A stretch of 64,000 nucleotides of DNA from Spirosoma panaciterrae DSM 21099 (GTDB taxonomy: Bacteria > Bacteroidota > Bacteroidia > Cytophagales > Spirosomataceae). Position numbers and translations under genes: made by a program. The DNA lies in the NCBI RefSeq assembly GCF_000374025.1, contig NZ_KB893177.1, forward strand, positions 124,001 through 188,000, given 5' to 3'. The notes under the pieces were generated by a model that was given only the letters and a program-made list of their open reading frames with translations, did not search any database and was not told where the DNA came from. Below are positions 8,089 through 17,858 of the stretch, piece by piece; the stretch's first letter is position 1, and every line of letters begins with the position of its first letter.

Positions 8089-11000
8089 ATGGCAGAACGG
8101 ATCGCTTACGGCAAAACGTGGTGGGGCCAGAAATGGCTTAATGCTCTGGCAAGCATTGATATGGCAAACCGCCTGCCACGCGGAAAAAGCTACGCCAACA
8201 AGGGGGCCGTTATGGGTCTGCTTATTTCGACCAATCAGATTAGTGCTTCCGTAAAAGGAACGGCACCCCGACCCTATAAAATCAAGTTATCGGTGCCGCT
8301 GTTTACCGAGCAGGAACGAACATGGCTTTTGGCAGAAATTCGTGAAAATCCGGCCACGCTAGCGCAACTCCTGAATCGGCAATTACCCCCTGAACTGACC
8401 GAATTCGTTAATCGCCGGGGCATCCAACTGTTTCCAGCGTCGTTCCGGGATTTATCGATGGGTTGCTCCTGCCCTGATTTTGCCGTTCCGTGCAAGCATG
8501 TTGCTGCTGTTATTTACATCATTGCCAATGAGATCGACCGAAATCCATTTCTGGTTTTTCAGCTAAAGGGGCTGGACATACTAGAGGAATTGCAAAAAGA
8601 TCAGGTCGATGTAATGGGCGGCAGTATGAGCCAGGTTCTGTCGTTCAAAGATATCTGTACCGACGAACTGCCCGACGATGAAGACTGGCAACCCTCCGAA
8701 GCCACCCGAACCCGCCTGGATTACGCTACGATACCAGCCTTATCGGAGCAATTGTTAGGCTTACTCGCCCCAGACGTTACATTTACCAAAGGCGATTTTC
8801 ACAAGTCGTTAACCCGGGCCTACAAACTTTTCAGCAAGCCGCCAACCGACGACAAATCGACATCACTCGACGAACACCCTGGCTTCAGTGATAGCATCGA
8901 GCTACAACTGGATGAAGTGATGTCGGTGAAAAAGATCAATATTTTCAGTGAGCATGGCGAACCTCGTTCACTCAGCGGGTTTAAAATGAGTGACCTGGTA
9001 GGCTGGATCGGCACCCTCACCGAAGCCGACTGGCCCGAAATGAGCGATTCAGTCCGAGCCTTATACCTTACCCACCAATTTTCGGCCGCACTGTTACGTC
9101 GGGGAGCCGTAGTGCCGCAATTGCTCCGGGTAACTCCCGGTGAAGATCAGTACCGGGTTCGCTGGATTCCGGCCATGCTCAACGAATTTGTAAAACAGCA
9201 AACCGAGTTTCTGTCTTCTCAAATCCCACCCACCTTGCTAACGGTCCGTTGGCAGAAAGAATGGCTGGCCCTACCCGGTGAGCAGTTGGTATTAACACTT
9301 TGTTCACTGTTTTTACGACGGGTCATCAAACCAACGACCATCGAGCTTTGGGAGCGCTGGCCGCTGGAGGATGCTGACCGACTGTTTTTTGGCATCGAAA
9401 CGTTACGGTTCGAAGGCTTTGGCCGAAAAGAAATGCCTCTGGCTATACAGCTCTGGCTCAACGACTTCTTTCTGACCCACAAACGATTTGTGCCCATTGT
9501 AGCCGTAGAAGACAACGAATTCGGCGATGAATTTCACTTAAGCCTGCTCATTCGCGACCGTGAATCGAAAACCGCCAAAGGCACTCTTGAACCACCCATT
9601 CCACTGCCCGATCTGCTGACCAAAAAGAAACACCAGGGCATTCGGATGGCTGTATTGCAGGATTTGCTGGTACTATCAAGACACTTCCCGGATTTAGCCC
9701 GATTGACTAAAATGGGGGGTCCGGCCTATCTGACTTACTCACCCAGTCTGTTTGTCGACGTTTTGCTCGAAACCTTGCCCCGTATGCAACTGCTGGGTAT
9801 TTCGCTCTGGCTGCCCAAATCGCTACAGCACTGGGTTCGTCCGCAGGCAGGTGGGCGACTTAAAGCAAAAGTTACTGCCGATAATGCCTTTATGCGGCTG
9901 GACGATATGCTGACCTTCGATTGGCAGGTGGCACTTGGGGAGGAAATGATCAGTGTGAATGAATTTCAGAAGCTGGTGGGCCGAACAACGGGGTTGGTCA
10001 AGATCAAAGATCAGTACGTATTGATCGACCCGAACGAGCTGACCAAACTTTACAAACAGCTCGAAAACCCGCCCGAACTGACGGGCTCCGACTTGCTCAA
10101 GGCGGCTCTGGCTGAAGAATACAAGGGTGGACGACTGGGGTTATCGGCCGAAGTCAGAACCCTCGTCAAACAGTTTACCGAGAGTGCCTCGCAGCCGCTT
10201 CCCGACGCTCTTAACGCTACGTTACGCCCTTACCAACAGCGCGGCTACGACTGGCTGATGAAAAACACATCCCTGGGCATGGGAAGTCTGCTGGCCGACG
10301 ACATGGGCCTGGGGAAAACACTTCAGATCATTGCCTTGCTGCTTAAATTCAAACAGGAGGGTCGGTTCAAAAAACAAAAAGGGCTGGTGGTGTTGCCAAC
10401 AACCCTGCTGACCAACTGGCAAAAAGAAATTGCCCGCTTTGCCTCCGATCTTCGCCCATTGATCTACCATGGCTCTAACCGTAAACTTCCTGACGATAAA
10501 GCCACCGAGTACGACCTGCTGCTAACTACGTATGGCGTAATCCGTTCCGATCTCGACAAGCTCAAGAAAACAACCTGGGCCATAGTTATTATCGACGAAG
10601 CGCAGAACATCAAAAACTCCGATACCGAACAAACCAAAGCCGTTAAAGCCCTAAAAGCCCCGATCCGCATTGCGCTCAGCGGTACTCCTGTCGAAAACCG
10701 ATTATCGGAGTTCTGGAGCATTATGGATTTCGTAAACAAAGGCTATCTGGGTGGGATGGGTAAGTTCAACGAGGAATTTGGCAAGCCGATCCAGCAGGAA
10801 CGCGACCACCAGAAACTGGATCAGTTCAGACGGATCACGAGCCCATTCCTGCTCCGCCGGGTAAAAACCGACCGGAGTATCATCAGCGATTTGCCCGACA
10901 AAATTGAGAATAATCAGTTCTGTACCCTCACTACCGAGCAGGCCGCTCTTTACGAAAGCGTCGTTCAGGAGAGCTTACGAGCCATCCAGCAAAAAGATGG

Positions 11001-11625
11001 TATTGCCCGCCGGGGTCTGGTTCTGAAACTAATGACCGCCCTCAAGCAGATTGGCAATCACCCTCGTCAATATTTGAAACAAGGCGCCGAGGCTCCGGCA
11101 TTATCCGGCAAAACAACCCTGCTGCTAAACCTGCTGGAAAACATCTATGCAAGCCACGAAAAAGTACTCATTTTCACCCAGTATAAGGAGATGGGCGAGT
11201 TGCTGGCGCAATTTATTCAGCAGGCTTTCGGTACACCCCCTCTGTTTCTGCATGGTGGCACCTCGCGCGATGAACGTGACCGGATGGTTGAGCAGTTTCA
11301 GAAAAATCGGAGCGATCACACCTTCATTCTGTCGCTCAAGGCGGGTGGTACGGGACTTAATCTCACACAAGCCAACCACGTTATCCACTACGACCTTTGG
11401 TGGAATCCAGCCGTCGAGGCTCAGGCCACTGACCGGGCATTCCGCATTGGTCAAACCAAAAACGTGCTCGTGTATCGACTGATCAACCAGGGAACGATGG
11501 AAGAGAAAATCGACGCCATGATCCGTAACAAAAAAGAACTGGCCGATCTCAGCGTTAAAACTGGCGAAACCTGGCTCGGCGATCTAAGCGATGCCGAACT
11601 GAAAGAGTTAGTAGCTCTAGGTTAA
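8089..11625 (+). CDS. SNF2-family helicase with N-terminal SWIM zinc finger
   Basis: An 1178-residue protein. The N-terminus (YGKTWWGQKWLNAL) and the SWIM motif C-x-C-x(n)-C-x-H (CSCPDFAVPCKH near residue 125) probably bind zinc and nucleic acid or protein. A long middle region follows, then a complete SNF2 ATPase: Walker A in DDMGLGKT near 733, DEAQ near 834, SGTPVENR near 865, and motif VI QATDRAFRIGQ near 1115. Such bacterial RapA/SNF2 enzymes use ATP to move along double-stranded DNA and remodel protein-DNA complexes; the exact role of the SWIM-bearing type is not settled. It is monocistronic. Its 3' end abuts the 78-bp palindrome. Confidence 0.93.
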   Translation: MAERIAYGKTWWGQKWLNALASIDMANRLPRGKSYANKGAVMGLLISTNQISASVKGTAPRPYKIKLSVPLFTEQERTWLLAEIRENPATLAQLLNRQLPPELTEFVNRRGIQLFPASFRDLSMGCSCPDFAVPCKHVAAVIYIIANEIDRNPFLVFQLKGLDILEELQKDQVDVMGGSMSQVLSFKDICTDELPDDEDWQPSEATRTRLDYATIPALSEQLLGLLAPDVTFTKGDFHKSLTRAYKLFSKPPTDDKSTSLDEHPGFSDSIELQLDEVMSVKKINIFSEHGEPRSLSGFKMSDLVGWIGTLTEADWPEMSDSVRALYLTHQFSAALLRRGAVVPQLLRVTPGEDQYRVRWIPAMLNEFVKQQTEFLSSQIPPTLLTVRWQKEWLALPGEQLVLTLCSLFLRRVIKPTTIELWERWPLEDADRLFFGIETLRFEGFGRKEMPLAIQLWLNDFFLTHKRFVPIVAVEDNEFGDEFHLSLLIRDRESKTAKGTLEPPIPLPDLLTKKKHQGIRMAVLQDLLVLSRHFPDLARLTKMGGPAYLTYSPSLFVDVLLETLPRMQLLGISLWLPKSLQHWVRPQAGGRLKAKVTADNAFMRLDDMLTFDWQVALGEEMISVNEFQKLVGRTTGLVKIKDQYVLIDPNELTKLYKQLENPPELTGSDLLKAALAEEYKGGRLGLSAEVRTLVKQFTESASQPLPDALNATLRPYQQRGYDWLMKNTSLGMGSLLADDMGLGKTLQIIALLLKFKQEGRFKKQKGLVVLPTTLLTNWQKEIARFASDLRPLIYHGSNRKLPDDKATEYDLLLTTYGVIRSDLDKLKKTTWAIVIIDEAQNIKNSDTEQTKAVKALKAPIRIALSGTPVENRLSEFWSIMDFVNKGYLGGMGKFNEEFGKPIQQERDHQKLDQFRRITSPFLLRRVKTDRSIISDLPDKIENNQFCTLTTEQAALYESVVQESLRAIQQKDGIARRGLVLKLMTALKQIGNHPRQYLKQGAEAPALSGKTTLLLNLLENIYASHEKVLIFTQYKEMGELLAQFIQQAFGTPPLFLHGGTSRDERDRMVEQFQKNRSDHTFILSLKAGGTGLNLTQANHVIHYDLWWNPAVEAQATDRAFRIGQTKNVLVYRLINQGTMEEKIDAMIRNKKELADLSVKTGETWLGDLSDAELKELVALG

Positions 11626-11626
11626 A

Positions 11627-11704
11627 AAAAGCTATAAATTCCGTGGGTGTATTCAACGAATTAACGTTAATTCGTTGAATACACCCACGGAATTTATAGC
11701 TTTT
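11627..11704. terminator. Perfect 78-bp loopless palindrome between convergent genes
   Basis: Two 39-bp arms match perfectly as reverse complements, with the axis between 11665 and 11666 and no spacer. The ends are A4 and T4, so either strand can give a hairpin followed by U residues. It begins one base after the helicase stop codon and ends 16 bp before the stop of the convergent oxidoreductase, which fits a two-way terminator. Confidence 0.85.
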
Positions 11705-11720
11705 AGAGTTTCGTATAGCT

Positions 11721-13097
11721 TTATACTTTCTTCGGATCGGGGTGAACCCAGGGCGAACGGTACTCGCGAGCCAGCATTTTGGTCGCTTCCTTATCGCCAA
11801 CGACTTCGTGTTTAACTGGATCGTATACCATTGGGCGGCCCGTTTTCATCGACATATTGGCCAGAATGCAGCTTGCCGTCGAAATATGACCTTCTTCAAT
11901 ATCGGCAACTGGTCGGCCATTTCGTTCGATAGCATCCAGGAAGTTGAGCATATGCAAGCGAGTTGCTGGAGCCGCGTTCAACTCAATTTTAGGGTTGGTA
12001 TCTTCCGTAACATCTTCCGGATATTTCTCTTTCTCGTATACTACGTCGAGGTGGATTTTTTCTCCCTTTCCATCCGGGATGAAGTCACACTGCATCGTAC
12101 TCCCCCACAAAGTCCCTTTCTCGCCATATAAGGTGAACGACCATGGGTAATCCGGATTATTGGCGGTACCCCAGGTTTTGTGATGCCATACGCAGTTCAG
12201 TTCGTCGTACTCAAACAGGGCCGATTGCGTATCGGAGATATTCGACTTCCCTTCCTTTTGAACATAAATACCGCCGTGCGAGGTAATCCGCTTCGGCCAC
12301 TTAAGGTTCAGCATCCAACGGACGGTATCGAGCATATGCACACACATATCACCCGTGATGCCATTACCGTACTCCATAAATGTCCGCCACCAGCGCACGT
12401 GAGGTAAACCATCGTAAGGGCGGAGCGGAGCCGGGCCAGTCCACATATTATAGTCCAGGAAGTCGGGAACAGCCTGCACGGGTGGATTTCCGTTGTTACG
12501 CATGTGCAGATCGCAAGCCATTTCGACGTGTGATATTTTTCCGAGCAACCCGGCATCGACAATTCGCTTCTTGGCTTCGATCAGGTGCGGGGTACTTTTG
12601 CGCTGCGTTCCTACCTGTACGACTTTGTTGTATTTACGGGCGGCTGCTACCATGGCTTCGCCTTCCATTACGTCCACACTAATCGGCTTTTGCACATAGA
12701 CGTGCGCACCCGCTTTTACGCAATCGATCATTTGCAGGGCATGCCAGTGGTCGGGCGTACCGATCAGAACAATATCCAACTGGTTCTCGGCCAGCATTTT
12801 CCGATAATCGCCGTAAAGCTTAGGCGTTTTGCCGGACTTTTGCCGCTGACTAACCATTTTAGCCGCGTAATCAAGCATATGTTTGTCGACATCACACAAG
12901 GCAACAACCTCGACGGGAGCTACCTGGATCAACCGGAACAAATCACTTTTACCGTACCAGCCGGTACCAATCAAAGCAACGCGGTATGCCTTTGGAGGGT
13001 TAATCAAATCCAGTCCTCGGGCACCAAAAGTCGATAGTGCCAAAGAAGCGGTAGAACCTTGTATAAATTGACGACGGTTGATATTAAAATTATCCAT
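11721..13097 (-). CDS. Gfo/Idh/MocA-family oxidoreductase, Tat-exported
   Basis: A 458-residue protein. The N-terminus NINRRQFIQG is a twin-arginine signal followed by a hydrophobic stretch, so it is likely exported folded with its cofactor. The Rossmann motif ALIGTGWYGK lies near residue 40, and the family lysine motif VQKPISVD (the EKP equivalent) near 138. A C-terminal beta-sheet substrate domain follows. Members oxidise, reduce or epimerise sugars and cyclitols with a nucleotide cofactor that may stay bound, and some exported ones act as glycosidases. It is last of three minus-strand genes after the GMC oxidoreductase and the esterase-like hydrolase, suggesting joint work on a carbohydrate. 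Confidence 0.9.
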   Translation of the reverse strand: MDNFNINRRQFIQGSTASLALSTFGARGLDLINPPKAYRVALIGTGWYGKSDLFRLIQVAPVEVVALCDVDKHMLDYAAKMVSQRQKSGKTPKLYGDYRKMLAENQLDIVLIGTPDHWHALQMIDCVKAGAHVYVQKPISVDVMEGEAMVAAARKYNKVVQVGTQRKSTPHLIEAKKRIVDAGLLGKISHVEMACDLHMRNNGNPPVQAVPDFLDYNMWTGPAPLRPYDGLPHVRWWRTFMEYGNGITGDMCVHMLDTVRWMLNLKWPKRITSHGGIYVQKEGKSNISDTQSALFEYDELNCVWHHKTWGTANNPDYPWSFTLYGEKGTLWGSTMQCDFIPDGKGEKIHLDVVYEKEKYPEDVTEDTNPKIELNAAPATRLHMLNFLDAIERNGRPVADIEEGHISTASCILANMSMKTGRPMVYDPVKHEVVGDKEATKMLAREYRSPWVHPDPKKV

Positions 13098-13144
13098 GCA
13101 AGTTGAGGATTTAGGCAGCTAGAGCCGGGTTTTATGTGAGGGGT

Positions 13145-14311
13145 TTATTTGAGAAGCGCCATCACCGCATCGTCGCCTACAACAGCGCGGGCGGGCCGTG
13201 GATGTTCGGCGGTAAAGACTTGTAAAGCCGTTGGTTCGAGTATTGTATTGGGCGATTCGTCGATCTGTCCATTTTTCTGCACACGAGACAGATCGAGTTT
13301 GAGGTGTTTTGCCAGAAATTGATAGGCGGCTAACCGTTTGTTCGGACCGTAATCGTGCCCTTCGGTGAGCAGGTGGACATTGTCGACCCGATCTTTTGCC
13401 CCATAAAAGCCGTAGATGTTCTGAATGTACGGGTATTCTACAGATGGTGTATTCTTCGTCCAGTCTTTCCCATCCGATACCAGCAGCATGGGTCGGGGTG
13501 CCGCTAGTGCCGCAATCTCAACATTGCTCGTTTGGTGAGTAGGCCGTTTATGAATCGGCATACCACTTTCGCAAACACAGCCGCCGAAGAAATGAGCCGA
13601 CACCATCACGACGGGCACCGAAACTTTGATTCTTGGGTCGAGCGCCGTCAGCAGAAAGGTTTGTGTTCCTCCTCCCGATTCGCCCGACATGGCAATACGG
13701 TCGGTATCGACGTTGGGTAATCCACTCAGAAAATCCAGCGACCGCATTCCGTTCAGTGTCTGTAAGGTTAACGCTTCGGCAATCTTATGGTCGGTCTGCT
13801 TCGAGTCGCCATAGCCCAGCATATCATACGCAAACACGACGGCTCCCATTCGTGCCAGGGTAGCGCAACGTTGCTGGGTGTATTCCATCAGGCGGTTGTT
13901 CTGGCTACCTCCATGTCCGTGTGGACAAAGAATACCCGGCACTCGGCCTTTGACGTTCAAGGGCCGATACAGGTTGCCCGTTACAAAAAGACCCGGTAAA
14001 CTCTCAAACGCGACATTTTCGACCGTATAGCCGTCCATTTGTCGCAAACTATGCCGAATGGGTTGAAGCGGGGCAAACTTTGGCTTATCAGGTAATTTCA
14101 TTCCCTCGCGAATGCCTTTCCGAATCAGAGCGGCACGAGCTTCCCAACTGGCCCGGTCATGATAGGTACTGGCAAACGTCTGTAACGCTTTGGCTCCTTC
14201 TGCTTCCGTGAAATAGGCTCCCTGGCACAAGTCGGGCCGGGCAGGATTGGGTTGCGCCATAACGCCCACAAGTCCTGCCAGATAACAGATCAATAGATTT
14301 TGGATACGCAT
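13145..14311 (-). CDS. Secreted alpha/beta hydrolase, acetyl-xylan-esterase-like
   Basis: A 388-residue protein with a signal peptide (MRIQNLLICYLAGLVGVMAQ). The serine hydrolase elbow G-x-S-x-G appears as SGESGG near residue 225, with late aspartate (SDGKDW) and histidine (EGHDYG) candidates completing a triad. The PGILCPHGHGG segment near 118 forms the oxyanion region. The architecture resembles the acetyl xylan esterase/dienelactone-hydrolase group found next to sugar-degrading genes. ATG 14311 is chosen because it opens the signal peptide; the longer frame from 14431 overlaps the end of the GMC gene. The substrate is probably an acylated glycan or sugar, by inference. Confidence 0.85.
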   Translation of the reverse strand: MRIQNLLICYLAGLVGVMAQPNPARPDLCQGAYFTEAEGAKALQTFASTYHDRASWEARAALIRKGIREGMKLPDKPKFAPLQPIRHSLRQMDGYTVENVAFESLPGLFVTGNLYRPLNVKGRVPGILCPHGHGGSQNNRLMEYTQQRCATLARMGAVVFAYDMLGYGDSKQTDHKIAEALTLQTLNGMRSLDFLSGLPNVDTDRIAMSGESGGGTQTFLLTALDPRIKVSVPVVMVSAHFFGGCVCESGMPIHKRPTHQTSNVEIAALAAPRPMLLVSDGKDWTKNTPSVEYPYIQNIYGFYGAKDRVDNVHLLTEGHDYGPNKRLAAYQFLAKHLKLDLSRVQKNGQIDESPNTILEPTALQVFTAEHPRPARAVVGDDAVMALLK

Positions 14312-14414
14312 GGGTCTTCTGACAGCGAACGGATTATATAGGGTAGCAAAACCCAAAGATGGCTTTTGCAAACTCTTACTCCTTCGCCCGATAGAAGACC
14401 TTAAAAAACCTGAT

Positions 14415-16148
14415 TTAGCGCGGAATATCACCCCGTTTCAGTGCTTTCACCGCATAATCGGCCGCCCGGGCCGAAAGAGCCATATACGTTAGCGACGGAT
14501 TCTGACAGGGTGAAGACGTCATGCAGGCTCCATCGGTACAGAACACATTTTTGACGGCATGATGCTGATTGAACTTATTGAAGACCGAATTTTTAGGCGA
14601 TGTACCCATACGGGCCGTTCCCATTTCGTGGATGCTCAAGCCTGGATGCGCCTGACTATCGAAACCATCAATATTGGAAAAACCCGCTTTTTCGAGCATC
14701 AATACGGCCTGATCGCGGGCATCTTTCCGCATTAGAGCTTCGTTTTCGCGGTAATGGACATCCATTTTCAGAACGGGCTGCCCCCACTTGTCCTTGATTT
14801 CATCGGTTAGGGAAACCCGATTATCTTCGTAGGGCATACACTCCCCGAAGGCATCCAGCGTGATTTTCCATTGACCAAACTGCGTAGCTTTTTCCTTAAA
14901 ATCGGCACCGAAGCCTTCCAGGTGAAAGGCATGATCCCAGTTTTCGCGACCTGTATAGACCTCAAACCCATATCCACGCTTGAAAGACTGCTTATCCTGC
15001 CCCGGTAAGTTGCGAAAGCGGGGAATGTAAAGCCCGGCCGGATGCCGACCATAATAGTATTTATCCAGGTCGTGGTCGTAATCGGCGTGGGCTCCTACGT
15101 GAAAATGGTGATCCATCAGATTACGGCCCAACTGACCACTATCGTCCATTCCATTCGGAAATCGATTCGATTTTGAGTTCATCAGGATATACGTTGAACC
15201 TAATGCCGATGCATTCAGAAAAATGATGCTCGCCCTGAACTCATGCCATTGGTGCGTTTGCTCGTCGATCACCCGCACGCCCGTTGCCTGCCCGGTTTTA
15301 TCGTCGTAAATAATAGAATTGACAATGGAATGTGGCCGAACGGTGAGTCGCCTGGTACGCCGGGCTGCGGGTAGAGTTGCCGACTGCGTACTGAAATAGG
15401 CACCGTATGGGCAGCCCCGCATACACAGGTTTCGATATTGGCATTTTGCCCGACCAAGGGCCGTTTGCTCTGGCGTAGGGGCCGTCAGATGAGCGGCCCG
15501 CGCCGAGATCACTTTTCGATCCCCAAACTGGCTGTTGACCGACTTTCGGAAATGTTGCTCAACGCAATTATCGGGCATGGCGGGTTGAAACTGACCGTCG
15601 GGTAAATGCGGTAGGCCGTCGCGATTTCCGGCAATACCAGCAAATTTTTCGACGTAATCGTACCAAGGGGCAATGTCTTTGTAGCGAATGGGCCAATCCG
15701 TTCCGATACCCTCTTTGGCGTTGGCTTCAAAATCGAGATCCGAAAATCGAAACGAGTAGCGTCCCCACATAAGCGAACGCCCACCCACATGATAGCCCCG
15801 AATCCAGTCGAACGGTTTTTCTTCGACATACGGATTGTCGAGGTCATTGACGAAATGCTGGTGGGTTGCTTCGGTAATCGTAAAACCCGTCCGGTTTTGA
15901 ATGGGGTATTGTTTGAGCGTTTCCAGCGGTACAGATAGGTTATGATGCGGAAACTCCCAGGGGGCTTTGGTAGCCGTATGATAATCCGTTACGTGCTCGA
16001 TCATACGGCCTCGTTCGAGCAGCAATACATTTAATCCTTTCTCGGCAAGTTCCTTGGCCGACCAGCCTCCGCTAATACCTGACCCAACAACGATTGCATC
16101 GAATTTTTTACCAGATGGAGTAGGCGGCTGCTGATGAAAGGAACTCAT
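14415..16148 (-). CDS. GMC-family FAD oxidoreductase
   Basis: A 577-residue glucose-methanol-choline oxidoreductase. The FAD-binding motif GSGISGG starts near residue 22, the second family motif GGRSLMWGRYS near 122, and the catalytic histidine region in SIHEMGTARMG near 508. The C-terminus has the family ending CTDGACMTSSPCQNPSLTYM. A cysteine-containing CQYRNLCMRGCPYGAY segment near 238 resembles gluconate-2-dehydrogenase and glucoside-3-dehydrogenase large subunits. There is no Tat signal and no adjacent small subunit gene, so electron transfer partners must be elsewhere. It begins the three-gene minus-strand cluster. Confidence 0.9.
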   Translation of the reverse strand: MSSFHQQPPTPSGKKFDAIVVGSGISGGWSAKELAEKGLNVLLLERGRMIEHVTDYHTATKAPWEFPHHNLSVPLETLKQYPIQNRTGFTITEATHQHFVNDLDNPYVEEKPFDWIRGYHVGGRSLMWGRYSFRFSDLDFEANAKEGIGTDWPIRYKDIAPWYDYVEKFAGIAGNRDGLPHLPDGQFQPAMPDNCVEQHFRKSVNSQFGDRKVISARAAHLTAPTPEQTALGRAKCQYRNLCMRGCPYGAYFSTQSATLPAARRTRRLTVRPHSIVNSIIYDDKTGQATGVRVIDEQTHQWHEFRASIIFLNASALGSTYILMNSKSNRFPNGMDDSGQLGRNLMDHHFHVGAHADYDHDLDKYYYGRHPAGLYIPRFRNLPGQDKQSFKRGYGFEVYTGRENWDHAFHLEGFGADFKEKATQFGQWKITLDAFGECMPYEDNRVSLTDEIKDKWGQPVLKMDVHYRENEALMRKDARDQAVLMLEKAGFSNIDGFDSQAHPGLSIHEMGTARMGTSPKNSVFNKFNQHHAVKNVFCTDGACMTSSPCQNPSLTYMALSARAADYAVKALKRGDIPR

Positions 16149-16429
16149 AAATAATACAATTAGGAATTAGATAAGCAACAAAATTTTACACAAAGATCGC
16201 ATTTGAACCAGATAAACCAGCAAACTCTATAGTATATAACGTATAAGTTCGGATGATTCATGTTGCCCTTTTTACATCTAGGCATAAGCCCGTGGCAAAA
16301 ACAAACTCACCCTCTGATTACCAAAGAATTAACACAGAAAACAAATAGAGAATCCGTTATTACATCGGCTACAAAGCCGTAAACGATTGGTATCTTTACA
16401 GAAATAAATCGTTGCAAACGCACAGCCGG

Positions 16430-17197
16430 ATGAGATTTGACAAAGTCCTCCCTACTGATCCACTGAAGCCCTATATAAAGCATTTTGTTATTTCAGAAAG
16501 CACGCTGGAGACTACGTATAAAATCTTTCCATCCACCAGTTTAGTCATTGGGTTTCAATACCAGGGCCAATTAGCCAGTATAGCAAAGGATCACATAAAC
16601 CAGCTATCGACAGCAGGTATTACGGGGCTTACTGATCAGGTCAAGCTATTTAAAAACTCGGCTGATATAGGGACCATCCTCGTTTTTTTCACGGAAATCG
16701 GTCTCGCTTTTTTTACTTCCTGCCCGGCCAATGAGCTATTTAACCAAAGTATTTCGCTTGATATCATTTTCAGCAAGCAGACAATCGATGAGACTGAGGA
16801 GAAATTAGCCATGGCCCAGACAGACAGTGAGCGCATACGGGTTATTGAACGCTTTTTGCTGTCTCAACTTAAGGTGATTCAACGCGACAAACTGGTTATG
16901 GAAGCGGTCAGGCTTATTTATCAGTCAAAAGGAACGATCAGAATTTCGGAACTCAATCAAACATTGGCGATCAGTCAAAGCCCTTTAGAAAAGCGCTTCA
17001 GAAAGCTGGTGGGTACAACACCTAAGAAATTTGCGTCCATCGTTCGCTTCAATACTGTTCTCAACGACCTGACAACCAGCACCAAGTCGCTGACCGAAAT
17101 CTGCTACGAGCATAATTTTTTCGATCAGGCCCACTTCATCAAAGACGTCAGGCAATACACGGGCGAAACACCCGAACGCCTTAAACGGACCAATTAG
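16430..17197 (+). CDS. AraC-family transcriptional regulator
   Basis: A 255-residue protein. The N-terminal half (PTDPLKPYIKHFVISES) resembles the DUF6597-type ligand domain found in many Bacteroidota AraC proteins. The C-terminal third has the double helix-turn-helix: ISELNQTLAISQSPLEKRFR, then a second motif ending FFDQAHFIKDVRQYTGETPE. ATG 16430 is chosen over the TTG at 16412. It is followed 90 bp later by a DUF1398 gene, a common pairing, which it probably controls. Confidence 0.9.
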   Translation: MRFDKVLPTDPLKPYIKHFVISESTLETTYKIFPSTSLVIGFQYQGQLASIAKDHINQLSTAGITGLTDQVKLFKNSADIGTILVFFTEIGLAFFTSCPANELFNQSISLDIIFSKQTIDETEEKLAMAQTDSERIRVIERFLLSQLKVIQRDKLVMEAVRLIYQSKGTIRISELNQTLAISQSPLEKRFRKLVGTTPKKFASIVRFNTVLNDLTTSTKSLTEICYEHNFFDQAHFIKDVRQYTGETPERLKRTN

Positions 17198-17287
17198 CTA
17201 AACGATTTTTTACAATACCAGCCACTCTCATTGTTGGACCTTTGTGGTGATATTCTTATTCAGCCAATCGCTTACCAACAACGAGCC

Positions 17288-17677
17288 ATGTTTACAGTAG
17301 CCCAAATCAAAGCCGCTCATGCTAATGTTAAATCAGGAGCCGACTTCCCGAACTACATTCAGGAAATCAAAAAATTAGGCGTCAAAGCGTTTGAAACCTG
17401 GGTGATCGACAGCCATACCGATTACGTCGGCGACAGCCAATACCAAACGTCGTCGCAGCCGATGTATGCCCAACTGTCCATCGCCGATACTGTCGATAAA
17501 GAAACATTTGCTCACGCCCTGCATATCCATCAGCAAGGCCAGACTGACTATTTTACGTTTTGTACAGCCTGTGCCGCTACGGGCATCGAAAAATGGGTTG
17601 TCGATCTTGAAGCCATGACCTGCACCTATTTCGACAAAGCCGGCCATCCAGTGCTGGTAGAGCAAATCCCAGCCTAA
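17288..17677 (+). CDS. DUF1398-family protein
   Basis: A 129-residue protein of the DUF1398 family (E. coli YbcV type). Visible family features are the opening MFTVAQIKAAHANVKSGADF, the GVKAFETWV segment near residue 35, and the C-terminal GIEKWVVDLEAMTCTYFD. The biochemical role is unknown. ATG 17288 begins the conserved domain; a longer frame from TTG 17231 adds 19 residues unlike the family. It lies next to an AraC regulator of the same orientation, suggesting that it is the regulated target. Confidence 0.85.
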   Translation: MFTVAQIKAAHANVKSGADFPNYIQEIKKLGVKAFETWVIDSHTDYVGDSQYQTSSQPMYAQLSIADTVDKETFAHALHIHQQGQTDYFTFCTACAATGIEKWVVDLEAMTCTYFDKAGHPVLVEQIPA

Positions 17678-17858
17678 ATCGATCCTGCACTACATATTGG
17701 CAACATTAGCCAAGCAAAAGTAAAGGAAGCAAAACACGCTTTGAACAGCCGTCTTACGAAACCTTGGTCTTTTGAAATCTTTGTTGCCACAAATCAAAAC
17801 CGGGTGGGCTCACTAATTCCTTTGCCAATTTGCCTTTACCAGCCTGTATGCTAAGTTA

